Positions 16,399 to 26,183 of a DNA stretch of 64,000 bases are shown one piece after another (positions within the stretch are counted from its first letter, which is position 1; every line of letters starts with the position of its first letter). This stretch comes from Fen-1245 sp963835535. Lineage in GTDB: Bacteria; Gemmatimonadota; Gemmatimonadetes; Gemmatimonadales; JACORV01. The notes beneath the pieces were generated by a model. It had not been told where the DNA came from. It saw only the letters and a program-made list of their open reading frames with translations, and did not search any database. The translations under genes were made by a program, and so were the position numbers. Location of the stretch: the NCBI GenBank assembly GCA_963835535.1, contig CAWIFL010000005.1, positions 186,001-250,000 of the forward strand, read 5' to 3'.

Positions 16399-17156
16399 GC
16401 CGCATCATCACCCTGCTCACCGATTTCGGGACCGCCGACGGCTACGTGGGGGAGGTGAAGGGCACGCTCCTCACCCTCGCGCCGGGCGCGCTGCTGGTGG
16501 ACGTGGCACACGACCTTCCGGCCGGCGACGTCGCGGCTGGCTGCTACGTGCTCGGCCGGGTGTGGCGCGCCTTCCCGGAGGGCACCGTGCACCTGGCCGT
16601 GGTGGATCCCGGGGTGGGGTCGGCGCGGCGGGCCCTGGCCGTGGCGGCGGCCGGGCAGTACTTCGTGGCGCCCGACAACGGTCTGTTGAGCGACGTGCTC
16701 GACGCAGCGCCGGCGCGCGTGGTGAGTCTGGCGGTGCCCGCCGGTGCGAGCCGGACCTTCCACGGGAGGGATGTCTTCGCTCCCGTCGCCGCGCGGCTCG
16801 CGGGCGGCGCGCCGCTGCAGGACCTGGGGGCGCCGCTCTCCGATCCGGTGCGTCTCGCGCCCGCGCGCCTGACGGTCGAGGGCTCCGATCTGGTCGGCGA
16901 GGTGATCCACGTGGACCGGTTCGGCACCTTGATCACCAACATCCCGAACGACCGGGTCGAGCGGGCCGCCACGGTGAAGGTCGCGGGCCGCGGCTTCCCG
17001 CTCGGCGCCACCTTCGCGGACGTGCCGCCGGCCGAGCCGGTGGCGTTCATCGGTTCGGGCGGAACGGTCGAGATCGCGGTCCGCGACGGCCGCGCCGATG
17101 TCGTGCTGGGAGTGTCGAGAGGGACGGAAGTCCGGGCGACGGCCCGGCGCAGCTAA
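16395..17156 (+). CDS. S-adenosyl-L-methionine hydrolase (adenosine-forming), DUF62/SAM hydroxide adenosyltransferase
   Basis: The family cleaves SAM with water to adenosine and methionine and is related to fluorinase and SalL chlorinase. Signature LLTDFGTADGYVGEVKG is at residues 7-23, VVDPGVGSARR near 74, APDNGLLS near 95, and the C-terminal domain carries HVDRFGTLITNIP and FIGSGGTVEIAVRDG. Its 253 residues match hydroxide adenosyltransferases. The start overlaps the MATE stop (ATGA). The fluorinase 23-residue loop is not evident, consistent with the hydrolase subfamily. Confidence 0.9.
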   Translation: MSRIITLLTDFGTADGYVGEVKGTLLTLAPGALLVDVAHDLPAGDVAAGCYVLGRVWRAFPEGTVHLAVVDPGVGSARRALAVAAAGQYFVAPDNGLLSDVLDAAPARVVSLAVPAGASRTFHGRDVFAPVAARLAGGAPLQDLGAPLSDPVRLAPARLTVEGSDLVGEVIHVDRFGTLITNIPNDRVERAATVKVAGRGFPLGATFADVPPAEPVAFIGSGGTVEIAVRDGRADVVLGVSRGTEVRATARRS

Positions 17157-17175
17157 CGAGGCGGGGCCCGCCGCT

Positions 17176-18030
17176 TCAGCGGCCGTCCACCCACTGCACG
17201 TCGATCCCGCCGAAGGCCGCGTCGATGTTCAGGGTCAAGCGGTAGGACGCCGAAGCGTAATTGTCCGAGTAGTAGACGCCGCCCCGCTTCGTGAAGCCGC
17301 TGCGGTCGAACGACGTGAGGAACCGGTTCAAGTTGATCGCGACGCCGAGGTCGCGCGGCAACACCAGCTTCAACTCCCCGATGCCGATCTTCACCGTCAC
17401 GTCGGCGGAGGTGCGCCACTCGCCGCTGAAGTCGAGCGTGACGTCGCCCACGCCGCCGTGGAAGCCCATCCGGCGGCAGTTGCTGTTCCCCAGGCCGGTG
17501 GCGGTGAACTCGGCCGCGCCGGCCTCGAAGGTCAGCGCGTCGCACTCCACGGGATTCGGCCGGCTGAAGCGCACGTGGGACTCCGAGGCGCCGGTCTTGT
17601 ACGCGAGGCGGCGCAGCTGGAGGCCGCCGAACTCGACGTCGGACTCGGCCGCGCCCACCTCGACCCGCAGCGTGAGCGGCACTTCCGGCGTCAGCGCGAT
17701 GTCCAGCGACGGGGTTTCCTCGCTGTGCCCGCGTCGGAGCGAGGTGTGGCCGTGCAGGCTCCGGAGGCCGAGCCGCAGCACGCCGGCGTCTGCGTCGTAC
17801 TCGCGCACCGGCGCGAACTTGTCTTCGTCGTAGCGCAGCTCCATCCGGTAGAGATCGCCCGGTGAAGCCGGCTCCAGCTTGAGCTGGCCGACGGCGTAGT
17901 TCACTTCCACGATCAGCGACGACTCGCCGTGGAGCTGCCGGGCCGACGTGAGGGTGCGCAGGGTCTGCGCGCTCGCGGAAGTCACGACCCAGGCGAGAGA
18001 GACCGCGAGGACGGCGGCCGCGCGCTTCAC
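17176..18030 (-). CDS. Secreted LiaF-like/toastrack-domain protein
   Basis: A 284-residue exported protein: signal sequence (AAAVLAVSLAWVVTSASAQ) followed by a beta-rich mature region. Residues about 120-284 form a beta-helical adhesin-like or toastrack domain of the LiaF_C/DUF4097 type (VEVGAAESDVEFGGLQL, VKIGIGELKLVLP, LNIDAAFGGIDVQWV). Proteins of this type often sit in envelope-stress systems. It is fourth in the operon led by an ECF sigma factor and overlaps the preceding stop through GTGA. Function inferred from context only. Confidence 0.7.
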   Translation of the reverse strand: MKRAAAVLAVSLAWVVTSASAQTLRTLTSARQLHGESSLIVEVNYAVGQLKLEPASPGDLYRMELRYDEDKFAPVREYDADAGVLRLGLRSLHGHTSLRRGHSEETPSLDIALTPEVPLTLRVEVGAAESDVEFGGLQLRRLAYKTGASESHVRFSRPNPVECDALTFEAGAAEFTATGLGNSNCRRMGFHGGVGDVTLDFSGEWRTSADVTVKIGIGELKLVLPRDLGVAINLNRFLTSFDRSGFTKRGGVYYSDNYASASYRLTLNIDAAFGGIDVQWVDGR

Positions 18031-19208
18031 TCGCGCCGTCCAGGCCGCGGCGCGGCCGGCGTGGCCGGCGGCGTCGCCCAGAGGTACTCGTCCGTCATCT
18101 CGCCCGCGTGGCGGCCGGCGAAGGTCTCCCGGAGCCCCGCGCGCGAGAGCAGCACGGCACCGAAGCCCACGGTGGCGGCCAGCCAGGTGACGATGAACGC
18201 CGCCGCGCGGAAGACGAAGACGACCGGTCCCGCCCACCCGAACAGCGCCGCCGCGGCCCACAGGCCGAGCAGGCCGACCAATCCGGTGAACACGTAGCCG
18301 TACGCGGTGGGGTGCCGCACGAACGCACCGTTCGCCATCCGGCGGCGCGTCCACGTCTCGCCGACCGCGTGGGCGACGGCGAGGTAGCCTCCCAGAGCCG
18401 CCCCGACCGCCGCGACGACGAACGCGATGATCGCGAAGGGCAGGAGCAGGATGCCGACGATCGTGAAGATGAGGCCGACGATGAGCATCGCGAGCGTCGG
18501 CAGGAGGAGCAGCTGCCCGAGGAGCCCGACCACCAGCGAGCGCCCGAAGGCGTTGGACGCCGTGTCGGCGATGACCTCGACGTAGCGCCGCGCGAAGAAG
18601 ACGGTGCCGAACCCGATCATCGCCAGCGCGATGAAGATCGCGACGATGTTGCGCACGTCCTGGAAGAGCAGCTGCACGCCGGTCGAGGTCGCCGCCGGCG
18701 CCCGCTGCTCGGGCGGCGGCGCCGATTCGGCGGTCAGCGGCTGGGCGGGGAACGAGGCGCGCACGCTCTCCGGCGCCGCGGGCGCTGCCGCCGCGCCGGC
18801 GGGGATCGCCGGGGGCGCCGAAGCGAGATCGCGCACGGCCGAGGCGATCCGAAGCTCCGCCGCCAGCTCGTCGCCGGCGAGGCCCGGGACGCTCCACGCC
18901 CGTGCGGCCGCCACCATCTTGCTCGTCTCGAGCGCGGCGCCGTCGCCCAGGAGCTTCCGCCAGGCGCGCTCCAGCGCGCCGCCGGCGGTGTAGTGGCCCA
19001 CACGCTGCCCGTCCACGATCACGTCGCCGTCGCGCAGCGAGACGACGCGCGATTTGCCGGAGGCGAGATCCAATTCGAGCGTCGCGTCGCGCGAGGAGAG
19101 CGCGATCGCATGCGAAACGACGTCGTCGCGGCGCTGCTGTGCGGCCGCGCTTCCCGCAGCGGCGAGCACGAGGCCGAGGACCAGGAGGCTACGCGCGGAC
19201 GGGCGCAT
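18027..19208 (-). CDS. Exported multi-pass membrane protein, polymer-forming-type membrane domain
   Basis: 393 residues with a signal peptide (LLVLGLVLAAAGSAAAQ), a charged periplasmic region containing DGDVIVDGQRVGH near residue 60, a Pro/Ala-rich linker, and then about five to six hydrophobic helices from residue 190 onward (NIVAIFIALAMIGFGTVFFA, LVVGLLGQLLLLPTLAML, LPFAIIAFVVAAVGAALGG). The helical part resembles membrane domains found next to bactofilin-like proteins. I cannot name a function. Its start overlaps the putative anti-sigma gene by 20 nt. Confidence 0.65.
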   Translation of the reverse strand: MRPSARSLLVLGLVLAAAGSAAAQQRRDDVVSHAIALSSRDATLELDLASGKSRVVSLRDGDVIVDGQRVGHYTAGGALERAWRKLLGDGAALETSKMVAAARAWSVPGLAGDELAAELRIASAVRDLASAPPAIPAGAAAAPAAPESVRASFPAQPLTAESAPPPEQRAPAATSTGVQLLFQDVRNIVAIFIALAMIGFGTVFFARRYVEVIADTASNAFGRSLVVGLLGQLLLLPTLAMLIVGLIFTIVGILLLPFAIIAFVVAAVGAALGGYLAVAHAVGETWTRRRMANGAFVRHPTAYGYVFTGLVGLLGLWAAAALFGWAGPVVFVFRAAAFIVTWLAATVGFGAVLLSRAGLRETFAGRHAGEMTDEYLWATPPATPAAPRPGRRE

Positions 19209-19698
19209 CGGCCCTCCCGGGTGTCTTGAGCAGGGTGTAGAAGCCATACCCACCCGCCGCATAGCCGATGGTGAGCGCCGCGAGCGCGGGCCAGACCTTG
19301 CCGGACGAGGCGGCGGCGCGCACGGCATCGGCCGCGCCGCTCCGCACCGCCCAGTCCGCCGCGCTCAGCGTCACGGAGTTGAACAACGTGCTGATCTGGG
19401 TGCCGGCCCACGCCGCGCCGAGCTTCAACGCCGGGGCGTGGGCTGCGAGCCACGGCAGGGCGAGCCGCACCGCGATCACTACGCTCGCGGCGTAGGCGAC
19501 CGCCAGCGTCACCGCCCGGCGGGGCTGCATCACCCAGGCGCCGGCCCGCCGGAACAACACGACCGCGGCCGGCTGAGGGAGGCTGACCCGGGCCATCACC
19601 CGGTCGGAGAAGCCCCGACTGGGCGCGAAGCTCCGGAGAGCGGTCAGCTCCCGGAGCACCGTGAAGTCCAGGTCACCAGCGTCTAACTGCTTGTCCAT
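19189..19698 (-). CDS. Putative membrane-anchored anti-sigma factor
   Basis: 169 residues. The N-terminal about 45 residues are cytoplasmic and include FAPSRGFSDRVMARV, a pattern often found in proteins encoded beside ECF sigma genes. Two hydrophobic spans follow (AVTLAVAYAASVVIAVRLAL and WPALAALTIGYAAGGYGFYTLL). No HxxxCxxC zinc motif is present, so it is not a ZAS-type anti-sigma. Position 55 bases after the sigma gene in the same operon is the main reason for the call. Confidence 0.55.
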   Translation of the reverse strand: MDKQLDAGDLDFTVLRELTALRSFAPSRGFSDRVMARVSLPQPAAVVLFRRAGAWVMQPRRAVTLAVAYAASVVIAVRLALPWLAAHAPALKLGAAWAGTQISTLFNSVTLSAADWAVRSGAADAVRAAASSGKVWPALAALTIGYAAGGYGFYTLLKTPGRADAPVRA

Positions 19699-19752
19699 CA
19701 CGCAACTACCTCCATCGCTGCCTCCCCTTACGAAGCCGGAGGGGCAGCGGTT

Positions 19753-20355
19753 TCAGGTCCTCAGATGGGCCAGGTATTCCCTCAATTCCAGCCTGGCCCG
19801 GTGGATGTAGGTCTTCACGGTCCCCAACGGCAGATCCATCACTTCCGCGATCTCTTCGTACGCCCGGCCTTCCACGTGCCGCAGGAGGATCGCGGTCCGG
19901 TATTCGGGTCTGAGCCTCCCGATGGCCTGCTCGATCTCGGAGCCCAGCTCCCGCGACTCGAGCTCGGCCAGCGGCGACTCGGTGCGGTCCACCGCCTGGA
20001 GCGCGGTAGCCTCCACTTCCTCGGCCGTGCGCGCCCCGGGCGCGCCGTCCAGCGAGAGGGTGTCCAGCTCGCGCTTGCGCAGCTGATCGATCGCCGCGTT
20101 GTTGGCGATCTTGAAGATCCAGGACGAGAACTTGAACTCGGGCCGATACGAGTCGAGCGCGTTGAGGACCTTGATGAAGGTCTCCTGCGCCAGGTCCTCG
20201 GCGAGCGCGCGGTCGCGCACCATGCGGTAGATCAAGGAAAAGACCGGCCGCTCGTACCGGCTCAGCAGTTCCCGGTACGCGGCCTCCTTGCCGGCCTTGG
20301 CCAGCGCCACGACCTCCCGATCGCCGAGCGTCCGGAGGTCTTTCGCCGTCGCCAT
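19753..20355 (-). CDS. ECF-type RNA polymerase sigma factor
   Basis: 200 residues with region 2 (LVRDRALAEDLAQETFIKVL-like DRALAEDLAQETF near residues 50-62, and FSSWIFKIANNAAIDQLRK for -10 recognition) and region 4 (LRPEYRTAILLRHVEG, EEIAEVMDLPLGTVKTYIHRAR) joined by an acidic linker. It resembles RpoE/SigW-like group sigma factors. It heads a four-gene minus-strand operon with a likely anti-sigma and two envelope proteins, implying an envelope-stress response. Divergent from menG with a 49-base gap. Confidence 0.93.
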   Translation of the reverse strand: MATAKDLRTLGDREVVALAKAGKEAAYRELLSRYERPVFSLIYRMVRDRALAEDLAQETFIKVLNALDSYRPEFKFSSWIFKIANNAAIDQLRKRELDTLSLDGAPGARTAEEVEATALQAVDRTESPLAELESRELGSEIEQAIGRLRPEYRTAILLRHVEGRAYEEIAEVMDLPLGTVKTYIHRARLELREYLAHLRT

Positions 20356-20404
20356 GCGGGGGGTAATCTACGCTTCCCATGCCGCCTCAACCGACCTCCG
20401 GCCG

Positions 20405-21135
<731 letters not shown>

Positions 21136-21139
<4 letters not shown>

Positions 21140-22617
21140 GCCTGGACAGCCTGCGCGACTTCGTGGCCGCGCTGGACGAGGCGGGCGAGCTGGTCCGCGT
21201 GAGGGAGCCGGTCTCCGTGGACCGGGAGATCACCGAGATCGCCGACCGCTGCATGAAGAGCCCGGGGGGTGGGCCGGCGCTCCTGTTCGAGCGGCCCGTG
21301 CTCCGGGGCGGCGCACCCAGCCGGATCCCGGTCGCCATCAACCTGTTCGGCTCCCAGAAGCGGATGGCGATGGCCCTCGAGACGCCTTCCATGGATGCCA
21401 CGGGTGCACGGATCACCGAGCTTCTGAAGGTCGAGGTGCCAGAGGGCATCGCCGGGAAGCTCTCCATGCTCCCGAAGCTGGCCGAGCTGGCGAAGTTCCC
21501 GCCCAGCCGTGTCTCCGGCCCCGTGCCCTGTCAGGCGGTCGTGCTCCAGGGGGACCAGATCGACCTGGAGGAGATCCCGCACCTCATCTGCTGGCCGGAG
21601 GACGGGGGTCCGTACATCACGCTTCCGATGGTCATCACGCGGGACCCGGCCACGGGCACGCGGAACGTCGGGCTCTACCGGATCCAGGTGCAGGGTCGGC
21701 GCGAGCTGGCGATGCACTGGCAGCGGCACAAGGTCGGCGCCGCGCACTGGCGGGCAATGGCGGAGCGGGGCGAGCGGATGCCGGTCGCGATCGCGCTCGG
21801 CGGAGATCCCGCCTCGATGTACGCGGCTTCGGCGCCCCTCCCGCCGGCGGTGGACGAGTTCCTGTTCGCCGGCTTCCTGCGGCGTTCTCCGGTGCGGCTG
21901 GCCAAGGCGTTGACCAGCGACCTCGACGTCCCGGCCGAGGCGGAGATCGTGATCGAGGGGTACATCGACCCCGCCGAAGAGCTGGTGATGGAGGGGCCGT
22001 TCGGGGACCACACCGGCTTCTACTCGCTGGCCGACCGGTACCCGCGCGTCCACGTGACCGCGGTGTCGATGCGGCGCGACCCGATCTATCCCGCGACGAT
22101 CGTCGGGCGCCCGCCGATGGAGGACTACTACCTCGGCCACGCGACCGAGCGGATCTTCCTCCCGCTGCTGAAGCTCACGGTGCCGGAGGTGGTGGACTAC
22201 CACATGCCCGCCTATGGCATCTTCCACAACCTCGTCTTCGTCAGCATCGACAAACAGTATCCCGGCCAGGCGTGGAAGGTGATGAACGGGCTGTGGGGAC
22301 AGGGGCTGATGTCGCTGGCCAAGGTGATCGTGGTGGTGGACAAGGGCGTGAACGTGCAGGATCCGGACGAGGCGTGGTGGGTGGCGCTGAACAACATCGA
22401 TCCGGAGCGCGACGTCCGCTTCACGATGGGGCCGATGGACGTGCTCGACCACTCGAGCCGCGGCTTCACCTACGGCTCCAAGATGGGAATCGACGCGACG
22501 AAGAAGTGGCCCGAGGAAGGGTTCGCGCGGGAGTGGCCGGGGAAGATCGTGATGGACGAAGCCACTCGCGCGAAGGTGAGCGAGAAGTGGGCGACGCTCG
22601 GCATCAAGCTGCCGTGA
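21136..22617 (+). CDS. UbiD-family prenylated-FMN-dependent decarboxylase, menaquinone pathway (MqnL-like)
   Basis: 493-residue UbiD protein that decarboxylates an aromatic carboxylate using prenylated FMN supplied by UbiX. Family blocks: GDQIDLEEIPHLICWPEDGG near residue 140, TRNVGLYRIQVQGR, MHWQRHKVGAAHWR, IVIEGYIDPAEELVMEGPFGDHTGFYS-type region around 275-300 containing the catalytic Glu/Arg set, and GPMDVLDHSS. The order menG, UbiD-, UbiA-, UbiX-like matches late futalosine-pathway genes (mqnL, mqnP, mqnM), but upstream mqn genes are not in the window. That assignment is inference. Confidence 0.88.
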
Positions 22618-23510
22618 CGGGCGTAGACGGGCAGGTGCTCGCAGGCGAAGGCCGCCTCGTCGCGTACTCCAACTTCGTCAAGGTCGCGCACACCGTCTTC
22701 TCCCTGCCGTTCGCGTTCGTGGGCGTCGCCGCCGCGTCGTTCGTCCACCCGCTCACCCTGCGCACGGTGCTGCTGGTGATAGCGGCGTTCGGCACCGCGC
22801 GCTTCACGGCGATGGGATTCAACCGCATCGCCGACCGGAGCCTCGACGCGCTCAACCCGCGGACGGCTGGCCGGGAGCTGCCGGCGCAGCGGATGACGCT
22901 GGCCGAAGCCTGGGCGCTGGTGGCGGTGATGGCCGTGCTGTTCGTGGTGAGCGCCGCGCTCCTCAACCCGCTCTGCCTCGTGCTCTCTCCGGTCGCGCTG
23001 GCCTGGATCACGGTCTACTCCTACTCCAAGCGGCTTACCTCCCTGTCGCACCTATGGCTCGGCGTGGCGATGGCCATGTCGCCTGTCGGAGGTTATCTCG
23101 CCGTCACGGGTCGGTGGAGCACCCCCTGGTGGGTCATCCTGCTCCTGGCCCTGGTCGTGACCTGCTGGGGCGGTGGTTTCGACGTCCTCTACTCTCTGCA
23201 GGACGAGAGCTTCGACCGGGAGCACGGGCTAAAGTCCCTGACTGTTGCGCTGGGAGCACATTGGGCAATCGTGGTGGCCAGGCTGCTGCACGGCCTGGCA
23301 GCCGTGGCACTGGTCGGATTCGGGCTGGCGGCGGGCTTCGGTGCGTGGTACTACGCCGGCGCGGGCCTTGCGCTTGGACTCCTGGTGTGGGAGCACCGGC
23401 TGGTGCACACCGGCGACTACTCCAGGCTGGACGCCGCCTTCTTCGCCATGAACGGGATCATCTCCGCCGTAGTGATGGCCGGCGCGGTACTCGACGCGGT
23501 GCTCCGGTGA
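22614..23510 (+). CDS. UbiA-family prenyltransferase, menaquinone pathway (MqnP-like)
   Basis: 298-residue membrane enzyme with about eight helices that attaches the polyprenyl tail to the aromatic head group. Two Asp-rich motifs are visible: NRIADRSLDALNPRTAGRE near residue 73, the N-x3-D-x3-D site, and FDVLYSLQDESFDREHGLKS near residue 185. The GTG start overlaps the upstream stop (GTGA). Position between UbiD- and UbiX-like genes supports a menaquinone role. Confidence 0.9.
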   Translation: MTGVDGQVLAGEGRLVAYSNFVKVAHTVFSLPFAFVGVAAASFVHPLTLRTVLLVIAAFGTARFTAMGFNRIADRSLDALNPRTAGRELPAQRMTLAEAWALVAVMAVLFVVSAALLNPLCLVLSPVALAWITVYSYSKRLTSLSHLWLGVAMAMSPVGGYLAVTGRWSTPWWVILLLALVVTCWGGGFDVLYSLQDESFDREHGLKSLTVALGAHWAIVVARLLHGLAAVALVGFGLAAGFGAWYYAGAGLALGLLVWEHRLVHTGDYSRLDAAFFAMNGIISAVVMAGAVLDAVLR

Positions 23511-23641
23511 GGCCGGCGAAGCAGCGGCAGGGAGGGAAGCCGGTGCCACCACGGCCGCCGGTGGCACCAAGGAAACCTGCACCGGTGCGCCATGCGCCCC
23601 ATCCGGTGCGCCGGCCGACCCCAAACCGCAGGGGATCATGA
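23507..23641 (+). CDS. Small basic proline-rich ORF of 44 residues, translationally sandwiched
   Basis: GTG at 23507 overlaps the UbiA-like stop as GTGA, and its own TGA overlaps the UbiX-like ATG as ATGA, so it fills the whole interval between two genes. The product has 13 prolines and 12 Lys/Arg, no acidic residue and no Cys, with a repeated PVRHAPHPVRRP-like stretch. No known domain. It may be a real small protein or a coupling device for UbiX translation. Without it the interval would be an unusually long gap in this tightly packed operon. Confidence 0.45.
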   Translation: MRPAKQRQGGKPVPPRPPVAPRKPAPVRHAPHPVRRPTPNRRGS

Positions 23642-24237
23642 AACGCCTTCCGGTGGTCCACGCCATCACTGGCGCCTCGGGCGCTCCCTATGGGCTGAGG
23701 CTGCTCCAGGTGCTGGCGGGAGCGGATTGGCCGATCTGGCTGATCGTCTCGGCGCACGGGTGGCGGCTCCTCAAAGAGGAGTGTGGCCTCGGGAGCGTGG
23801 CGGCGCTCAAGAGGGCGGTTGGGGCGGGCTGGAAGTCGGTCGAGCTGTTCACCGACCAGGACCGGGGAGCACGCCCGGCCTCGGGCTCGGCGAAGACGGC
23901 GGGGATGGTGATCTGCCCCTGCTCCATGGCGACGCTGGCGGGAGTGGCGACCGGGAACAGCCGGAGTCTGATCGAGCGGGCGGCGGACGTGACGCTGAAG
24001 GAGCGGCGGCGGCTGATCCTGGTGCCGAGGGAGGCGCCGCTCTCGCTGATCCACCTCAGGAACATGGTCGCGGTGACGGAGGCCGGGGCGACGGTCGTCC
24101 CGGCGGCCCCGGGTTTCTACCACCGGCCCACGCGCATCGAGCAGCTGGTGGACTTCGTCGTGCAGCGGGTGCTGGACCACCTCGGCGTCGAGGTCGAGCT
24201 GGTCGGACGCTGGACGGGCGGAGGCAAGCAGGGCTGA
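23638..24237 (+). CDS. ubiX: UbiX-family flavin prenyltransferase
   Basis: Makes prenylated FMN, the cofactor of UbiD decarboxylases. 199 residues with the N-terminal FMN-binding ITGASGAPYGLRLL, the mid motif ICPCSMATLAGVATGNSRSLIERAADVTLKE (the SMxTLxxIAxG...L..RAADV.LKE family pattern), and LVPREAPLSLIHLRNM. The ATG overlaps the preceding 44-aa ORF stop. It serves the UbiD-like enzyme encoded 2 kb upstream. Confidence 0.95.
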   Translation: MKRLPVVHAITGASGAPYGLRLLQVLAGADWPIWLIVSAHGWRLLKEECGLGSVAALKRAVGAGWKSVELFTDQDRGARPASGSAKTAGMVICPCSMATLAGVATGNSRSLIERAADVTLKERRRLILVPREAPLSLIHLRNMVAVTEAGATVVPAAPGFYHRPTRIEQLVDFVVQRVLDHLGVEVELVGRWTGGGKQG

Positions 24238-24713
24238 TGCGGCTGGGGTTGATCGCCGACACCCACGGGCGGGTCCGGGCCTCCGTGCACGAGGTCTTCC
24301 GGAAGGTGGACCTGATCCTGCACGCGGGCGACCTGGGCGGCGCCGAGGTGCTGGAGGAGCTGGAGCTGCTGGCGAAGGTCGTCGCGGTCTACGGCAACGT
24401 GGAGAGCGGGATCATGAAGCGGCGTCTGCCGCAGGTGGCCAGGCTCGAGGTGGACGACCTGCAGTTCGTCGTCACGCACGGCGACCAGCTGGCTTCGCGC
24501 GAGCCCGAGGCGCTGAAGAGAGCCTTCCCCGACGCCGACGTGATCGTCTTCGGCCACACGCACCGGGCGCTGATCCACAACTTCCCGGACTTCTCGGTGG
24601 TGATCAATCCCGGCGCGGCGGGGCCCGGCCGCTTCGACCTCAAGCCCTCGGTGGCGATCCTCGAGACGGAGCCCGGCCTCCCACCCCGCGCGCGTATCGT
24701 GGAGCTGACGTAG
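24237..24713 (+). CDS. YfcE/MJ0936-family metallophosphoesterase
   Basis: 158-residue phosphodiesterase of the calcineurin-like fold with a two-metal site: DTHG near residue 8, HAGDLG near 31, GNVES near 55, THGD near 78, and GHTH near 104. Its ATG shares a base with the ubiX stop (TGATG). The natural substrate is unknown. Members hydrolyse phosphodiesters such as bis-p-nitrophenyl phosphate. Confidence 0.9.
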   Translation: MRLGLIADTHGRVRASVHEVFRKVDLILHAGDLGGAEVLEELELLAKVVAVYGNVESGIMKRRLPQVARLEVDDLQFVVTHGDQLASREPEALKRAFPDADVIVFGHTHRALIHNFPDFSVVINPGAAGPGRFDLKPSVAILETEPGLPPRARIVELT

Positions 24714-24725
24714 CGCCCGTACGCC

Positions 24726-26183
24726 TCAGCGCAGGATGTCCTCCACCTTCATCGTCGTCACCGGGCCGAGCTTCGAGAGCGGGCCGTCGAACGCCGAGGC
24801 CTTGCCGACGACCACGATCACCAGGCTGTCGGGGTGCAGGTACTTCAGCACCACGCCGGTCACCTGCTGCGGCGTCACCGCCTGGATGCCGCGCAGATAG
24901 AGATCGAACCAGTTGGGCGGGAGCCCGTCCACCACGTAGCTCACCTGCTGGCCGACGATCTGTGCCGGCGACTCGAACCGGAAGACGAACGCGTTCGTTT
25001 CGTTGTCCTGCGCGAGCCGCACGTCGCCCGCCGTCACCGGGCTCGTCGCCATCGAGCCGATCACGCCCCGCATCAGCGAGATCGCCGCGACGGTCTTCTC
25101 CGCCCGGACCTCGGCGCCGGCCGCGAACAGCCGCTCGCGCTTCGTGTCCGCGCCCCAGTCGGAGAAAACGTCGTACGCGAAGCCGGAGTCCGAGCGCACC
25201 CTCTGGAGCAGCCGCGAGTTGAACCCGCCGCCGCCGCCCAGGAGGAAGTCACCCACCTGCGCCCCGAAGAAGTCGGGCGTGTCCCTCACGTAGATCCCGC
25301 CTGCCTGTCCCATCCGCACGCTGGTCTGGTCCACGTCCCGGTCGATCAGCACGACCTTCGGCCCCACCGCGTAGTGGAGCGGCGGGACTTCACGCAGCCC
25401 CGGGCCGCAGCGCCGCCAGCCCCGGAACAGGTTCTCCAGCTTCGCCATCAGGTCGCGCTCGTTGAAGTCCCCGGTCACGCCGATGACGAACCGCTGCGGG
25501 CAGTAGAGCAGGTGCTGGACCCGCTGCAGGCGGTCCACGGTCAGGTTCCGGGCTTCCTCCGGCGTGATCAGCGATCGCGCGAAGGGGTGGTCCCCCATCA
25601 TCACCTGGTTCCAGGCGCGATCCAGGATGGAGCCCGGCTCGTCGTTGCGGCGCCGCCAGTCCTCTTCCGCCTGGGCCGCCCGCTCCCGGATGCGCGCCGT
25701 GTCGTCCCGCGGGTTCCGCATCAGGTCGAAGAGCAGGTCGAGCATCACGTCGCGATAGCGCGACAGGCCGCTCACGAACGCGGTGGACGTCTCGTAGCCC
25801 GTGCTCAGAGCGAGGCTCAGCGCGTAGAAGTCCACCAGCCTGTCCACCGAGTCGGGCGGGAGCGTCGTGGTGCCGCCGGTGCGCATCAGCCCGTCGGCCA
25901 CCCACCCCGCCGCCCAGAGCGAATCGGGGAGGTTCGCCACGCCCATCCGGCCGACCAGGTTCACCGTGAGCATCGGGACACTGTGGTCCTCGAGCAGGAA
26001 GACCTGGATCCCGTTGGAGAGCTGCAGCTGGCGCGGTGACGGCGGGTGGAAGCGCAGGGGCGGGAAGCGCGACTCGACCGCCTGGACCGCCTGACGGGTG
26101 TCCTGCTGCGCCTGGAGCGGGGCGGCGAGCACGGAGCCGGCGCCGAGGAGCGCCGCGAGCCGGACGAACCTGAGGGCGCGCAT
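24726..26183 (-). CDS. M16-family peptidase subunit lacking the zinc motif (non-catalytic partner)
   Basis: 485-residue exported protein with a signal peptide (VRLAALLGAGSVLAAPLQA). The M16 fold is evident from QLQLSNGIQVFLLEDHSVPML, GVTGDFNERDLMAKLENLF and GGFNSRLLQRVRSDSGFAYDV. The HxxEH zinc site is absent: the matching helix reads WAAGWVADGLMRTGG. The R...Y pair supplied by the non-catalytic half of two-subunit M16B enzymes is present in RVRSDSGFAY. It shares one base with the active subunit gene upstream, so they probably form a heterodimer in the periplasm. Confidence 0.9.
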   Translation of the reverse strand: MRALRFVRLAALLGAGSVLAAPLQAQQDTRQAVQAVESRFPPLRFHPPSPRQLQLSNGIQVFLLEDHSVPMLTVNLVGRMGVANLPDSLWAAGWVADGLMRTGGTTTLPPDSVDRLVDFYALSLALSTGYETSTAFVSGLSRYRDVMLDLLFDLMRNPRDDTARIRERAAQAEEDWRRRNDEPGSILDRAWNQVMMGDHPFARSLITPEEARNLTVDRLQRVQHLLYCPQRFVIGVTGDFNERDLMAKLENLFRGWRRCGPGLREVPPLHYAVGPKVVLIDRDVDQTSVRMGQAGGIYVRDTPDFFGAQVGDFLLGGGGGFNSRLLQRVRSDSGFAYDVFSDWGADTKRERLFAAGAEVRAEKTVAAISLMRGVIGSMATSPVTAGDVRLAQDNETNAFVFRFESPAQIVGQQVSYVVDGLPPNWFDLYLRGIQAVTPQQVTGVVLKYLHPDSLVIVVVGKASAFDGPLSKLGPVTTMKVEDILR

